Assembly (NCBI GenBank): GCA_020634395.1
Contig: JACKBU010000001.1
Coordinates: 248,001-312,000, forward strand
DNA: 64,000 nt
Direction of reading: 5' to 3'
From: Ardenticatenaceae bacterium
Lineage (GTDB): Bacteria; Chloroflexota; Anaerolineae; Promineifilales; Promineifilaceae
This document shows positions 18,076 through 25,766 of this stretch, piece by piece. Position numbers and translations under genes: made by a program. The first letter of the stretch is position 1. Each line of letters starts with the position of its first letter. A model generated the notes under the pieces. It was not told the origin of the DNA, searched no databases, and saw only the letters and a list, made by a program, of their open reading frames with translations.

Positions 18076-18738
18076 TTAAGGCGCAACAACACGAAAATTG
18101 TCAAACTCGACAACGGCCGTTCCCGGTTCCAGGGTGCTTGTCGCCAGCCCGACGTCGCCGATCACAAAGGTGGGATCGGTTACCGTGACCAGCGGGATAC
18201 CGTTTACTTCCAGGCTCAGTTCGTTGCCCACGCAGCTGGTGCGTATTTGATTGGTCGCCAGTCCCTGATTGATGGCTTCGGAAAACTGGTACTCGCCGTT
18301 TTCGGTCAGGTATGTCACTGTTGGCGAATCGCTGGTGTATTTGCCGATGGCATAATAGCCGTCGCCGCCAATCAGAAAAATGTAGAAATTTTCTTCGTTC
18401 TGGTAGCGGCAGATGACGCCGTAGGCATTGTTGTTTGGCCCGCTCACCTGCCGGGCCTGCGTGGTGATGATCACGTCATCAAAGCTGCGACTCGGATTGG
18501 TCCAGCGCACCTGGCCGGGCTGGCTGGTGCTGATGCGCAAAACATCGTCCGCGATTTCCGTCACCGCGCCGCCGCGATTGTAAAGCGCCCAACCACAGTT
18601 TTGTTCCCCACTAAAGTCATCGGCGAATAGAGCGCCGCCTGCATTGCATTCGTCGACGCCACCCCCACCAATGTTACAGGCTGCCAACAAGGTAACCCCC
18701 ACTATCGTTAAGATGAAACCAACCACCGTTCTCCGCAT
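18076..18738 (-). CDS. Predicted lipoprotein with LamG/concanavalin-like domain, copy 2
   Basis: A 220-residue paralogue of the preceding gene product, with lipobox LLAAC and the same pattern: ALFADDFSGEQNCGWALYN, YGVICRYQNEENFYIFLIGG, EAINQGLATNQI and VVEFDNFRVV. The two genes are 16 nt apart, so they look like an old tandem duplication. GGAGG precedes the ATG by about 5 nt. The ligand is unknown. Confidence 0.85.
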   Translation of the reverse strand: MRRTVVGFILTIVGVTLLAACNIGGGGVDECNAGGALFADDFSGEQNCGWALYNRGGAVTEIADDVLRISTSQPGQVRWTNPSRSFDDVIITTQARQVSGPNNNAYGVICRYQNEENFYIFLIGGDGYYAIGKYTSDSPTVTYLTENGEYQFSEAINQGLATNQIRTSCVGNELSLEVNGIPLVTVTDPTFVIGDVGLATSTLEPGTAVVEFDNFRVVAP

Positions 18739-18846
18739 TGATCCTCCAGAATGAAAACGGGAGCACGGCCGTTGCCCACGCTCCCCGGGTTGTTAAGCAG
18801 AAAAAAAGACCGGCACACTTGGCGGCCTGGGCTGTGTAACGGCCGT

Positions 18847-19005
18847 TTACCGGCCGTCCTGTTTGGTTTTATCCAGCATATTTTGCAAGGAGGTGATATC
18901 TTTTTCCAGGCTTTCCTGCTGGCGCGAGGTGTACAGGTAAAATGCGGTAGCGCCCAACCAAAAAACAATGACCAAAATTGTGATGATGAGTAGATTTGTG
19001 AACAT
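18847..19005 (-). CDS. CcmD-like small membrane protein (52 aa)
   Basis: A short reading from ATG 19005 with TGGAG 7 nt upstream encodes one N-terminal TM helix (TNLLIITILVIVFWLGATAF), then a charged helix with YLYTSRQQESLEKDITSLQ ending in DGR and TAA at 18847. The shape (one TM helix followed by a short coiled coil) is that of CcmD-like proteins. CcmD helps heme export in cytochrome c maturation, but no other ccm gene is here, so the role is unproven. An ACGGCCGG/ACGGCCGT pair overlaps the stop. Confidence 0.7.
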   Translation of the reverse strand: MFTNLLIITILVIVFWLGATAFYLYTSRQQESLEKDITSLQNMLDKTKQDGR

Positions 19006-19071
19006 AGTTCGCTCCAGACATAGGTAAAGATGAAAAAAGTGTACCTAAAAAGTTCCGATCAGGCATCAAAC

Positions 19072-19635
19072 CTACGCCCTGGAATCCCACAGCGGTTCTT
19101 CCACGCCACGATTATAGTTTTCATACCGGGCCATCACGAATAAAGCGTCCGACAGGCGGTTCAGGTAAGGTATTACCATGGCGCCAACGGCTTCCTGGCG
19201 CGACAGGGCAATGACGTGGCGTTCGGCCCGGCGGCACACTGTGCGCGCCACGTGCAGGCTGGCCGCCGCCGCGCTGCCACCCGGCAAAATGAAGTTTTCC
19301 AGCGGACCGACCACGGCCGTTAGCTCGTCGATCAACCCTTCTAATTTCTGAATGTGGCGCTCTTCAATCTGTGGCACGCCATACTTGGCCTTATCTTCCT
19401 CTAAAAACGCCAGGTCCGAACCCAGATGAAACAGCTCATTTTGGATGGCTGTCAGTTCGTCGCCTAGCCGATCGCTCAGACCGCCGGCAAGGGCCGCGCC
19501 AATTTGCGAGTTCAACTCGTCTACCGTGCCGTAAGCTTCTATGCGCAGCGATTCCTTGGGTACCTGTTGGCCTCCGGCTAACGATGTCTGGCCGGTATCG
19601 CCTTTTCGCGTGTAGATTTTGGTCAATCGTGGCAT
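19072..19635 (-). CDS. Cob(I)alamin adenosyltransferase, PduO type
   Basis: This enzyme makes adenosylcobalamin from cob(I)alamin and ATP. The 187-residue protein has the PduO-type N-terminus KIYTRKGDTGQTSLAGG, AYGTVDELNSQIG, FILPGGSAAAASLHVARTVCRRAER and YLNRLSDALFVMAR. Length is as usual. AAGGAAC precedes the ATG. It lies in the same direction as the CcmD-like gene 66 nt downstream. Confidence 0.96.
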   Translation of the reverse strand: MPRLTKIYTRKGDTGQTSLAGGQQVPKESLRIEAYGTVDELNSQIGAALAGGLSDRLGDELTAIQNELFHLGSDLAFLEEDKAKYGVPQIEERHIQKLEGLIDELTAVVGPLENFILPGGSAAAASLHVARTVCRRAERHVIALSRQEAVGAMVIPYLNRLSDALFVMARYENYNRGVEEPLWDSRA

Positions 19636-19692
19636 GTTGTTCCTTTTTGTTTGTGGTTTTTGCGAAGGAAAGTAACAGATGACTATTGTGCT

Positions 19693-19719
19693 AAAACGGC
19701 CGTCGTAACGGCCGTTTTT
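19693..19719. terminator. Hairpin built from two ACGGCCGT palindromes
   Basis: A 10-bp stem (19693-19702 with 19709-19718) with a 6-nt loop is formed by two ACGGCCGT copies with T-runs at the ends. It separates the adenosyltransferase gene (leftward) from the tRNA promoter (rightward). It looks like a bidirectional terminator or insulator; activity is inferred. Confidence 0.6.
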
Positions 19720-19732
19720 ATGTCAAATCCTC

Positions 19733-19760
19733 TTGACAAAAAACATGGGCTTGTTATAAT
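19733..19760 (+). promoter_or_regulatory. Consensus sigma-70 promoter of initiator tRNA
   Basis: TTGACA (19733-19738), 16-nt spacer, TATAAT (19755-19760). This perfect match in both boxes lies 14 nt before the tRNA 5' end. Confidence 0.93.
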
Positions 19761-19773
19761 CCCCACTCGTCGA

Positions 19774-19845
19774 TGCGGGGTAGAGCAGAGGCAGCTCGTC
19801 GGGCTCATAACCCGGAGGTCGCAGGTTCGAATCCTGTCCCCGCTA
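19774..19845 (+). tRNA. Initiator tRNA-fMet (CAT)
   Basis: The cloverleaf can be drawn by eye: acceptor GCGGGG/CCCCGC, D arm, an anticodon stem ending GGG and followed by CCC around the loop CTCATAA (anticodon CAT), and a T arm with GGTTCGAATCC. The three G:C pairs below the anticodon and an unpaired 1:72 position are initiator features. Here positions 1 and 72 are both T, unlike C:A in E. coli. CCA is not encoded. It has its own promoter and terminator. Confidence 0.93.
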
Positions 19846-19850
19846 CTCAA

Positions 19851-19880
19851 AAAAGCACTCCATACGGAGTGCTTTTTTTA
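19851..19880 (+). terminator. Intrinsic terminator of tRNA-fMet
   Basis: A 7-bp stem GCACTCC/GGAGTGC (19855-19861 with 19866-19872) is followed by seven T. A-run upstream makes it usable in reverse for the convergent pterin dehydratase gene. Confidence 0.92.
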
Positions 19881-20165
19881 TATCGCTTCCTCCATTTTCT
19901 GAGCCAACGTCACGTCAAGATTACTGATCGCATTGCCCAGATCATGCGTCGCCAGATCGACAGTCACCCGGTTATACACGTTGCACCACTCGGGATGATG
20001 GTCTAGTTTATCGGCTGCCAGGGCTACGGTAACCATCCACCCCATCGCCTGCGCAAAGGAAGCAAACTTGAATTCTTTATGCAGTTTGCCATCTTGAACC
20101 GACCAACCCGACAAGCCGTTAAGGGCCTGCTGCAGTTCTTCGTCGTTCAGTTTATGTCTCGCCAT
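19878..20165 (-). CDS. 4a-hydroxytetrahydrobiopterin dehydratase (PCD/DCoH family)
   Basis: A 95-residue protein with the family pattern LNDEELQQALNGLSGW, FASFAQAMGWMVTVA, the active-site DHHPEWCNVYNRVTVDLATHD and a C-terminal ISNLD helix. The family dehydrates 4a-hydroxytetrahydropterin to recycle the cofactor of aromatic hydroxylases; in bacteria without those enzymes the role is unclear. The ATG at 20165 has AAGGAG 6 nt upstream. A TTG two codons earlier is less likely. Confidence 0.95.
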   Translation of the reverse strand: MARHKLNDEELQQALNGLSGWSVQDGKLHKEFKFASFAQAMGWMVTVALAADKLDHHPEWCNVYNRVTVDLATHDLGNAISNLDVTLAQKMEEAI

Positions 20166-20390
20166 TTTCAACTCCTTTTCATCCAGAAGAAATCATCTGG
20201 GATGATCATTGGCCCCCAATATCACTTTCGCCATCGATTATTTTGTGGGCGGGGAAACGGCCGTTGCTACCGCCAGCCACAGTTGCTCACCAACCGCTAA
20301 CCAACGGGGCGTGCAATCCAACGTGCCGGGTACAAGGAACTACTACAGCGAAAGGAACAAAGTGAGCCCACCAGCACCGGGGGCCAACTG

Positions 20391-21032
20391 TCAATGATCC
20401 CGAATTTCAAAGCGGCAGAAATCATCTCCGCGCGCCAAACAGTGGGTCTCTAGCACATCAAAGGCTTTAAAATCCTTGCCCGTAGCATAAGTCATCGCTT
20501 CTTGGAGCGACCCCACATAAAGATGGCAAACGGGCTGCTCGCTGTGCCGCGTGTGGCAGCTCACGCAGGCATAGTCGGTGAAAACGAGCACGCCATTCTC
20601 TTCCTGCACATCAATCGAGGCGTAGTTGACCGTATCCATAATGCCTTTGCGTACACCCAAGAGGACTGCCCGTTTCCGCAGCTGCACCGGCAGCACTTTC
20701 AGGGCTATTCCGGCCAGGCCCATCACGGCGGATTGTTCCTTTACGCCCCAGCGAAAAGAGGAACGGCCGATGCGCTGCAGCATGCCCTTGCCAGCTCGCC
20801 CTGTAAACTGCTCAATAGCCTCATTCAGGGCAGCATATTCGCGTGCCAGCACGCCAAACTCCAGATTGTTGGGTGGCGGATTATCCACGTAACGCTCCAG
20901 GCCGCTGAGGCGCAGCACGGCGTTTAGCCCATGTGTCCCCATCACTTCTTCGATACCCTTGAGCAGTTGCAGCAGCATGGCGTTGACGTAGGGTGCGTCT
21001 TCCGGCAAATTGACTTTGTGAAGTTCAGCCAT
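20391..21032 (-). CDS. V4R (4-vinyl reductase) domain protein
   Basis: A 213-residue protein ending in a V4R domain. Visible marks are CVSCHTRHSEQPVCHLYVGSLQ, a Gly-Lys-Asp-F segment, and ETHCLARGDDFCRFEI, the typical E-x2-C-x-A-x-G-x3-C-x-F end of V4R. The family binds small hydrophobic ligands and occurs in bacteriochlorophyll biosynthesis (BchJ), XylR-type regulators and eukaryotic TRAPP subunits. The N-terminal half is helical and unassigned. Several Cys could bind a metal. GAGGA precedes the ATG. Confidence 0.8.
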   Translation of the reverse strand: MAELHKVNLPEDAPYVNAMLLQLLKGIEEVMGTHGLNAVLRLSGLERYVDNPPPNNLEFGVLAREYAALNEAIEQFTGRAGKGMLQRIGRSSFRWGVKEQSAVMGLAGIALKVLPVQLRKRAVLLGVRKGIMDTVNYASIDVQEENGVLVFTDYACVSCHTRHSEQPVCHLYVGSLQEAMTYATGKDFKAFDVLETHCLARGDDFCRFEIRDH

Positions 21033-21050
21033 GATCCGTCCTCTTTCTTT

Positions 21051-21986
21051 TTAAATCGCTTTGGACCACACCGGCAGGCGTTCGCCGGTGGCATAAAAAC
21101 CAAATTTGCGATATAGGCGCTGCGAGGTGAGGTTGTCGACCTGTGTATTGAGCGTGGCCCGCCGCAGACCCAACTGCCGGTAGGTTCCGATGGCTTTGGC
21201 TAAGAGCGCGCTGCCGACACCGTGGCCCTGGGCCTCTTTGGCAATGGTGAGGCGCACCAGGTGGGCGCTGTACGGACCACTGGAGCTGAGCTGGTAGCCC
21301 ACCAAACGGCCGTTCCACTCGGCCACATCGAAACACAACGCATCGCGCTGCGCCATCGCCAGCGTTTCCGCACTCAAACGCCACAACGGCTCGAACACGG
21401 CCGTTTCCATCGCTGCCAATTCTACAAAATCCGCGCTTTGGGCCGGCCGCAGATGCAAATCGGGCGGAACGCTAAACGAGGGCACGTCGAAATCATCCTT
21501 GCCGAACGTTTCAATTTCATTGGAACGTGCAAAACCCAGAGCCGGCAGCCACTCACTGGGCCACCCCTGGGCCACCAGCCAGCCGAGTTGGGTAACGGCC
21601 GTTTCCCGCAAGTGCGCCTCCACCACGGCCAACATCTGGCCCAGCATCGCCTGCGTATCAACTGCCCGGGCCACGGCCGCGACGCGCACCCAGGCCGCCG
21701 GCGGCGGATCGGCCGTCGCTGCCAGACAGGCCGCCAATCGCTCCTGCGGTGTAAAAAACTTAGACAACAGGCGCCCAGACTCTGGCTGTGCAGCCGGCAT
21801 GACCACAAAACCAGGTGAACCAAGCCAGTCAACCGGCAGCCGCCAGTCCACATGGATATGGCTGCCTTCAGCGGTACGCAGCAGCCGCGAAACGGCCGTG
21901 GCCTCACTTTCGCCGGCAGTACGCACGTCTCCCCCAGGCTGTTCAATTGAAGATTCTTGGGGACGCCAATGGTTTGCGAATTCCAT
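21051..21986 (-). CDS. GNAT family N-acetyltransferase, probably two-domain
   Basis: A 311-residue protein whose C-terminal half is a GNAT domain: LRPAQSADFVELAAMET, LVGYQLSSS, LVRLTIAKEAQGHGVGSALL (acetyl-CoA pyrophosphate loop Q-G-H-G-V-G) and NTQVDNLTSQRLYRKFGF. The N-terminal half may be a degenerate GNAT copy. The substrate is unknown. The ATG at 21986 lies only 6 nt after a TACAAT box on the minus strand and has no Shine-Dalgarno, so the mRNA may be leaderless. A reading to 22088 crosses into the recA promoter and is rejected. Confidence 0.85.
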   Translation of the reverse strand: MEFANHWRPQESSIEQPGGDVRTAGESEATAVSRLLRTAEGSHIHVDWRLPVDWLGSPGFVVMPAAQPESGRLLSKFFTPQERLAACLAATADPPPAAWVRVAAVARAVDTQAMLGQMLAVVEAHLRETAVTQLGWLVAQGWPSEWLPALGFARSNEIETFGKDDFDVPSFSVPPDLHLRPAQSADFVELAAMETAVFEPLWRLSAETLAMAQRDALCFDVAEWNGRLVGYQLSSSGPYSAHLVRLTIAKEAQGHGVGSALLAKAIGTYRQLGLRRATLNTQVDNLTSQRLYRKFGFYATGERLPVWSKAI

Positions 21987-22002
21987 AACGCTATTGTACA
22001 CT
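21974..22002. promoter_or_regulatory. Overlapping divergent promoters of recA and the GNAT gene
   Basis: For recA (+): TTGCGA (21974-21979), 17-nt spacer, TACACT (21997-22002). For the GNAT gene (-): TACAAT at 21998-21993. The two -10 boxes overlap. No convincing LexA/DinR operator is seen. Confidence 0.5.
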
Positions 22003-22042
22003 ACATGGTCAAAATTCGACATAACCAAGCAATTGATAAAAC

Positions 22043-23074
22043 ATGAACAAACAGGATCGTGACCGCACATTAGAAAATACTTTGGCAACCTTGAACAAAC
22101 GTTTTGGCGAAGGTGTCATTATGCGGCTGGGGGAGGCGTACCATCTTCAGGTAGACGCTATTCCCACCGGTTCTTTGTCTTTGGATATTGCCCTGGGAGT
22201 AGGTGGTGTACCTCGTGGTCGCGTCATCGAAATTTATGGCCCAGAGTCTTCTGGTAAGACGACATTGTGCCAGCACATCGTAGCAGAAGCGCAAAAACGA
22301 GGCGGCATTTGCGCCTTCATCGACATGGAACACGCACTTGATCCTCACTATGCCGAACGATGCGGCGTAGACGTGCAAAATCTGTACGTCTCGCAGCCCG
22401 ACACGGGTGAACAGGCTCTGGAAATTGCCGACGCCCTCATCCGTTCCGGAACCATGGACGTAGTCGTGGTTGATTCTGTAGCCGCCCTGGTTCCCCGGGC
22501 CGAAATTGAAGGCGAAATGGGCGACGCCCACGTTGGCTTGCAGGCCCGCCTGATGTCCCAGGCTTTACGCAAACTATCTGGTGCTATCAAACAGACAAAC
22601 ACTATCGTCATCTTTACCAATCAGCTCCGCTCCAAGATTGGGGTGATGTTTGGTAACCCGGAAACGACCAGCGGCGGCAATGCGCTCAAGTTTTATGCTT
22701 CTGTGCGCATTGATATCCGCCGCATTCAAGCCATCAAAGCCGGTAACGACGTGGTGGGCAATCGCACCAAGGTAAAGGTTAAGAAAAATAAAGTAGCCCC
22801 ACCATTTACCGAGTGCGAATTTGATATCATGTATAATGAAGGCATCTCCAAAACGGGCGACGTGTTGGATCTGGCGGTCAGTTATGACATCGTCAACAAA
22901 CGCGGCGCCTATTTCCGCTATGGCGAAACATTGCTCGGTCAGGGACGCGAAAATGCAAAAGTCTTTCTGGCCGAGAATCCGGAGATTTTAGATACGCTAG
23001 AAAATCTGGTGCGCGAAGCAGCCGGATTACCAGCTTTAAAGCGCTCGGCAGAAGCTGAGGCGCTGATTGATTAG
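22043..23074 (+). CDS. recA: Recombinase RecA
   Basis: RecA forms filaments on single-stranded DNA for homologous recombination and SOS induction. The 343-residue protein has Walker A GPESSGKTTL, the Walker B-like DVVVVDSVAALVPRAE, the L2 region FTNQLRSKIGVMFGNPETTSGG and ALKFYASVRIDIRR. Length is normal. The ATG at 22043 gives the family N-terminus although no clear Shine-Dalgarno is present. The gene has no ACGGCCGT copy, the longest such gap nearby. recX follows after 350 nt. Confidence 0.98.
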   Translation: MNKQDRDRTLENTLATLNKRFGEGVIMRLGEAYHLQVDAIPTGSLSLDIALGVGGVPRGRVIEIYGPESSGKTTLCQHIVAEAQKRGGICAFIDMEHALDPHYAERCGVDVQNLYVSQPDTGEQALEIADALIRSGTMDVVVVDSVAALVPRAEIEGEMGDAHVGLQARLMSQALRKLSGAIKQTNTIVIFTNQLRSKIGVMFGNPETTSGGNALKFYASVRIDIRRIQAIKAGNDVVGNRTKVKVKKNKVAPPFTECEFDIMYNEGISKTGDVLDLAVSYDIVNKRGAYFRYGETLLGQGRENAKVFLAENPEILDTLENLVREAAGLPALKRSAEAEALID

Positions 23075-23379
23075 TAAAAGTAAACTTACTGACATTTCAC
23101 TGCTGTCATTCGTTGGATTGACATGGCCATTGGCAATAACTGAACGTAATTTTTTGTTCTGTTAGAAACAAATCAAGCACCCGAGGATGAGTTTGGCCCG
23201 GGTTTGAGAAACACCAGACAATTGAGCAAGCTAGCATTTTTGTAGTGTGGGTCTATGTGATTTTTAGCCGTTTGTCCACTTTGTGGTAGGGCTTAAACGG
23301 AATTCCAGCTAACAAGCTCATATTCGTCGATAACAGACACTCTAGTGTAGCTGTACAGCTATAAAGACTACGTTATCAG
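23075..23379 (+). other. Non-coding stretch between recA and recX
   Basis: About 300 nt without a supported gene, RNA family or promoter. It is more AT-rich than the flanks and has no repeat I can recognise; it ends at an ACGGCCGT hairpin before recX. Confidence 0.5.
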
Positions 23380-23416
23380 AAACGGCCGTGGCGAACGAGG
23401 ACCACGGCCGTTTTTT
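23380..23416 (+). terminator. ACGGCCGT-pair hairpin just before recX
   Basis: A 12-bp perfect stem (23380-23391 with 23402-23413), 10-nt loop, then T-run to 23416. The ACGGCCGT palindrome makes the core of both arms. It ends only 8 nt before the recX ATG, so it may end recA transcription or attenuate recX. Confidence 0.8.
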
Positions 23417-23424
23417 CATTAAAA

Positions 23425-24078
23425 ATGGGTATTATCACCGCACTAAGCGCACAAAAACGCAGCCAGGATCGGGTGAACGTCTATCTCGATGGGGAGTTCG
23501 CCTTTGGTTTGGCGGCTATGGCGGCGGCGCGTCTGCGCGTAGGCCAGACGCTTACAGCGGCCGACATTGCCGCTTTGCAGGAAGTTGATGCGGTAGAAAA
23601 AGCCAAAGAGAGTGCTCTGCGCTATCTTGGCTATCGCCCTCGCAGCCAGGTCGAAATCCAACGCCATTTACAAAAAAAAGGATATACCGAAACGACTATC
23701 GCCGCCGTGATTGAACGGTTGACGGCCGTTGATCTCCTCAACGACGAAACCTTCGCCCGCTACTGGGTAGAACAGCGCGAAACCTTCAAACCTCGTGGCC
23801 AGTTGGCCCTGCGGCAAGAGTTGCAACAAAAAGGGATTGATTCCAAAATTATTGATCGCGTCTTGTCCGAACTGGACGAAACTGCCGCGGCTGAGCAAGT
23901 AGCCGAAAAAAAAGCCGGTCAGCTAACCGGCCTGGCCGAAGCCGACTTCAAACGCAAACTAGGCCAGTATTTACAGCGTCGCGGCTTTCCATACGATATT
24001 ATCCGCGCTGCCGTGGACGAGTGGTGGACCAAAACCGGTCTGCCGGCCGCTCCACCAGCGCATGAAGATTTTGATTAA
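23425..24078 (+). CDS. recX: Regulatory protein RecX
   Basis: RecX binds RecA filaments and limits their activity. The 217-residue protein shows three-helix repeats typical of the family: KAKESALRYLGYRPRSQVEIQRHL, DLLNDETFARYWVEQRETFKPRGQLALRQEL, and a C-terminal FKRKLGQYLQRRGFPYDIIRAAV. An N-terminal strand-rich portion (DRVNVYLDGEFAFGL) is also usual. The ATG lies right after a strong hairpin with no Shine-Dalgarno between, so translation start or attenuation may be special here. Confidence 0.93.
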   Translation: MGIITALSAQKRSQDRVNVYLDGEFAFGLAAMAAARLRVGQTLTAADIAALQEVDAVEKAKESALRYLGYRPRSQVEIQRHLQKKGYTETTIAAVIERLTAVDLLNDETFARYWVEQRETFKPRGQLALRQELQQKGIDSKIIDRVLSELDETAAAEQVAEKKAGQLTGLAEADFKRKLGQYLQRRGFPYDIIRAAVDEWWTKTGLPAAPPAHEDFD

Positions 24079-24148
24079 AACATCTGACAGGATCAGGCTC
24101 ATTCCCAGAGGATGAGCCGGCCTGTATTACTTTTCAAGGAGAACGGAC

Positions 24149-25687
24149 ATGCCTGGAGCACTATGGATAGGCATCTTCGTCGGGATAATCATTGGTGCTA
24201 CGGTTGCCGCACTGGTAACCTGGTACGTGTTGAAACCCCGAACGGAAGAAGCACTGCAACAGTTTAACCAAGAATTAGAACGACGCCGTGAAGCGTCTGA
24301 AAAAGAAGCAGAACAAATTCTGAACACTGCCACCAACGAAGCCAAACAAGTTCGCCTGGAAGCCGAAAAGGTGATCGAAAAGCGCTACGAAGACCTGGCC
24401 AAAGCAGAGGAACGCGTGGACAATCGCAGCGCCGCTCAGGATCGACAGGCTGCCAAGCTGGAACAAAGGGAGCAGAAGTTAAACAAGCGGCAAAGCCGTC
24501 TGGATAAAAGTTTTAACGAGCTGACCCAAAAGCAAGAAGAACAACAAGAAAAACTGCAAGAAATCGCCAGTATGACGGTGGAAGAAGCCCGCGAAGTTTT
24601 GCTGGCCGAAGTGGAAAAGGAAGCCCGGCAAGATATGGCCCGGGTGATGCGTGAGATCGAAGACGAGGCGCGTGAAACGGCCGATACCAAAGCCCGCGAA
24701 TTGATTGCCATGGCGATGCAGCGCATCGCCAGCGATCAGGTGGCGGAAATTACGGTTTCTGTCGTGCCGCTGCCCAATGAGGAAATGAAAGGACGCATCA
24801 TCGGGCGCAACGGCCGTAACATTCGCGCTTTTGAACAGGCCGCCGGCGTAGACATCGTCGTCGACGACACCCCGGAAGCCGTCACCATCTCCAGCTTCGA
24901 CCCCGTGCGCCGCGAGATTGCCCGGCGGGCACTGGAGAAACTGATTACAGACGGCCGTATCCACCCCGCCCGCATCGAAAAACTCATCAAAGACGCGGGC
25001 AAGGAAGTCGAACAGGTCATCAAAGAAGCCGGCGAACAGGCCGCCTACGAAGCCAACGTCCACGGCCTGAACCCGCAAATCCTGCGCATGTTGGGCCGCC
25101 TGAAGTACCGCACCTCCTACGGCCAGAATCAGCTCCACCACTCCATAGAAGCCGCCAAAATCGCCTCCGTCCTCGCCTCCGAATTGGGCGCGAACGTGGA
25201 AATGGCCAAAATGGGCGCGCTGCTCCACGACCTGGGCAAAGCGATGGACCATGAGCAGGAAGGCACGCACGCCATGCTCGGGGCGGAATTTGCCAAGCGC
25301 TTCCGCGTGCCGCCCATCGTCGTCAACGCCATCGCCTCCCACCACCACGAGGTAGAGCAGGAATCAGTGGAAGCTATCATCGTAGAAACGGCCGATGCCA
25401 TCTCCGGCGCTCGTCCTGGCGCTCGCCGCGAAAGCCTGGAGAACTACATCAAGCGCGTACGCACCCTGGAAGACATCGCCACCTCCTATGATGGCGTAGA
25501 AAGCGCCTACGCTCTGCAAGCCGGGCGCGAAATTCGCATCCTGGTCAAGCCGGGAGCCATTGACGATCTGGGCGCGATGCGCCTATCCAAAGATATTGCC
25601 CGCACCATCGAAGATTCTATGCAGTATCCGGGGCAGATTCAGGTGACGGTGATCCGCGAAACGCGCGCCGTGGGTTTTGCCAAGTAA
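24149..25687 (+). CDS. rny: Ribonuclease Y
   Basis: RNase Y starts mRNA decay by endonucleolytic cleavage at the membrane. The 512-residue protein has an N-terminal TM helix (LWIGIFVGIIIGATVAALVTWYV), a long coiled coil (about 40-190), a KH domain with GRIIGRNGRNIRAFEQAAG, and an HD domain with HHSIEAAK, LLHDLGKAMDHE and SHHHEVEQ. Length and order match the family. AAGGAGA precedes the ATG by 8 nt. Confidence 0.97.
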   Translation: MPGALWIGIFVGIIIGATVAALVTWYVLKPRTEEALQQFNQELERRREASEKEAEQILNTATNEAKQVRLEAEKVIEKRYEDLAKAEERVDNRSAAQDRQAAKLEQREQKLNKRQSRLDKSFNELTQKQEEQQEKLQEIASMTVEEAREVLLAEVEKEARQDMARVMREIEDEARETADTKARELIAMAMQRIASDQVAEITVSVVPLPNEEMKGRIIGRNGRNIRAFEQAAGVDIVVDDTPEAVTISSFDPVRREIARRALEKLITDGRIHPARIEKLIKDAGKEVEQVIKEAGEQAAYEANVHGLNPQILRMLGRLKYRTSYGQNQLHHSIEAAKIASVLASELGANVEMAKMGALLHDLGKAMDHEQEGTHAMLGAEFAKRFRVPPIVVNAIASHHHEVEQESVEAIIVETADAISGARPGARRESLENYIKRVRTLEDIATSYDGVESAYALQAGREIRILVKPGAIDDLGAMRLSKDIARTIEDSMQYPGQIQVTVIRETRAVGFAK

Positions 25688-25766
25688 CGGTTTCCCGCGG
25701 CTCCCCAGAAAACCAAAAGCCGGCGGACGTATAGACCGCCGCATCCAGGTAATAACTGAGCCGTTT

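Noticed and set aside
22088..22105. LexA/DinR-like box GAACAAACGTTTTGG in recA
   Set aside because: It lies inside the coding sequence and only half matches the consensus; no similar box is in the promoter.
24479..25348. Antisense open frame opposite rny
   Set aside because: Phe/Gly/Val-rich shadow of a conserved gene.
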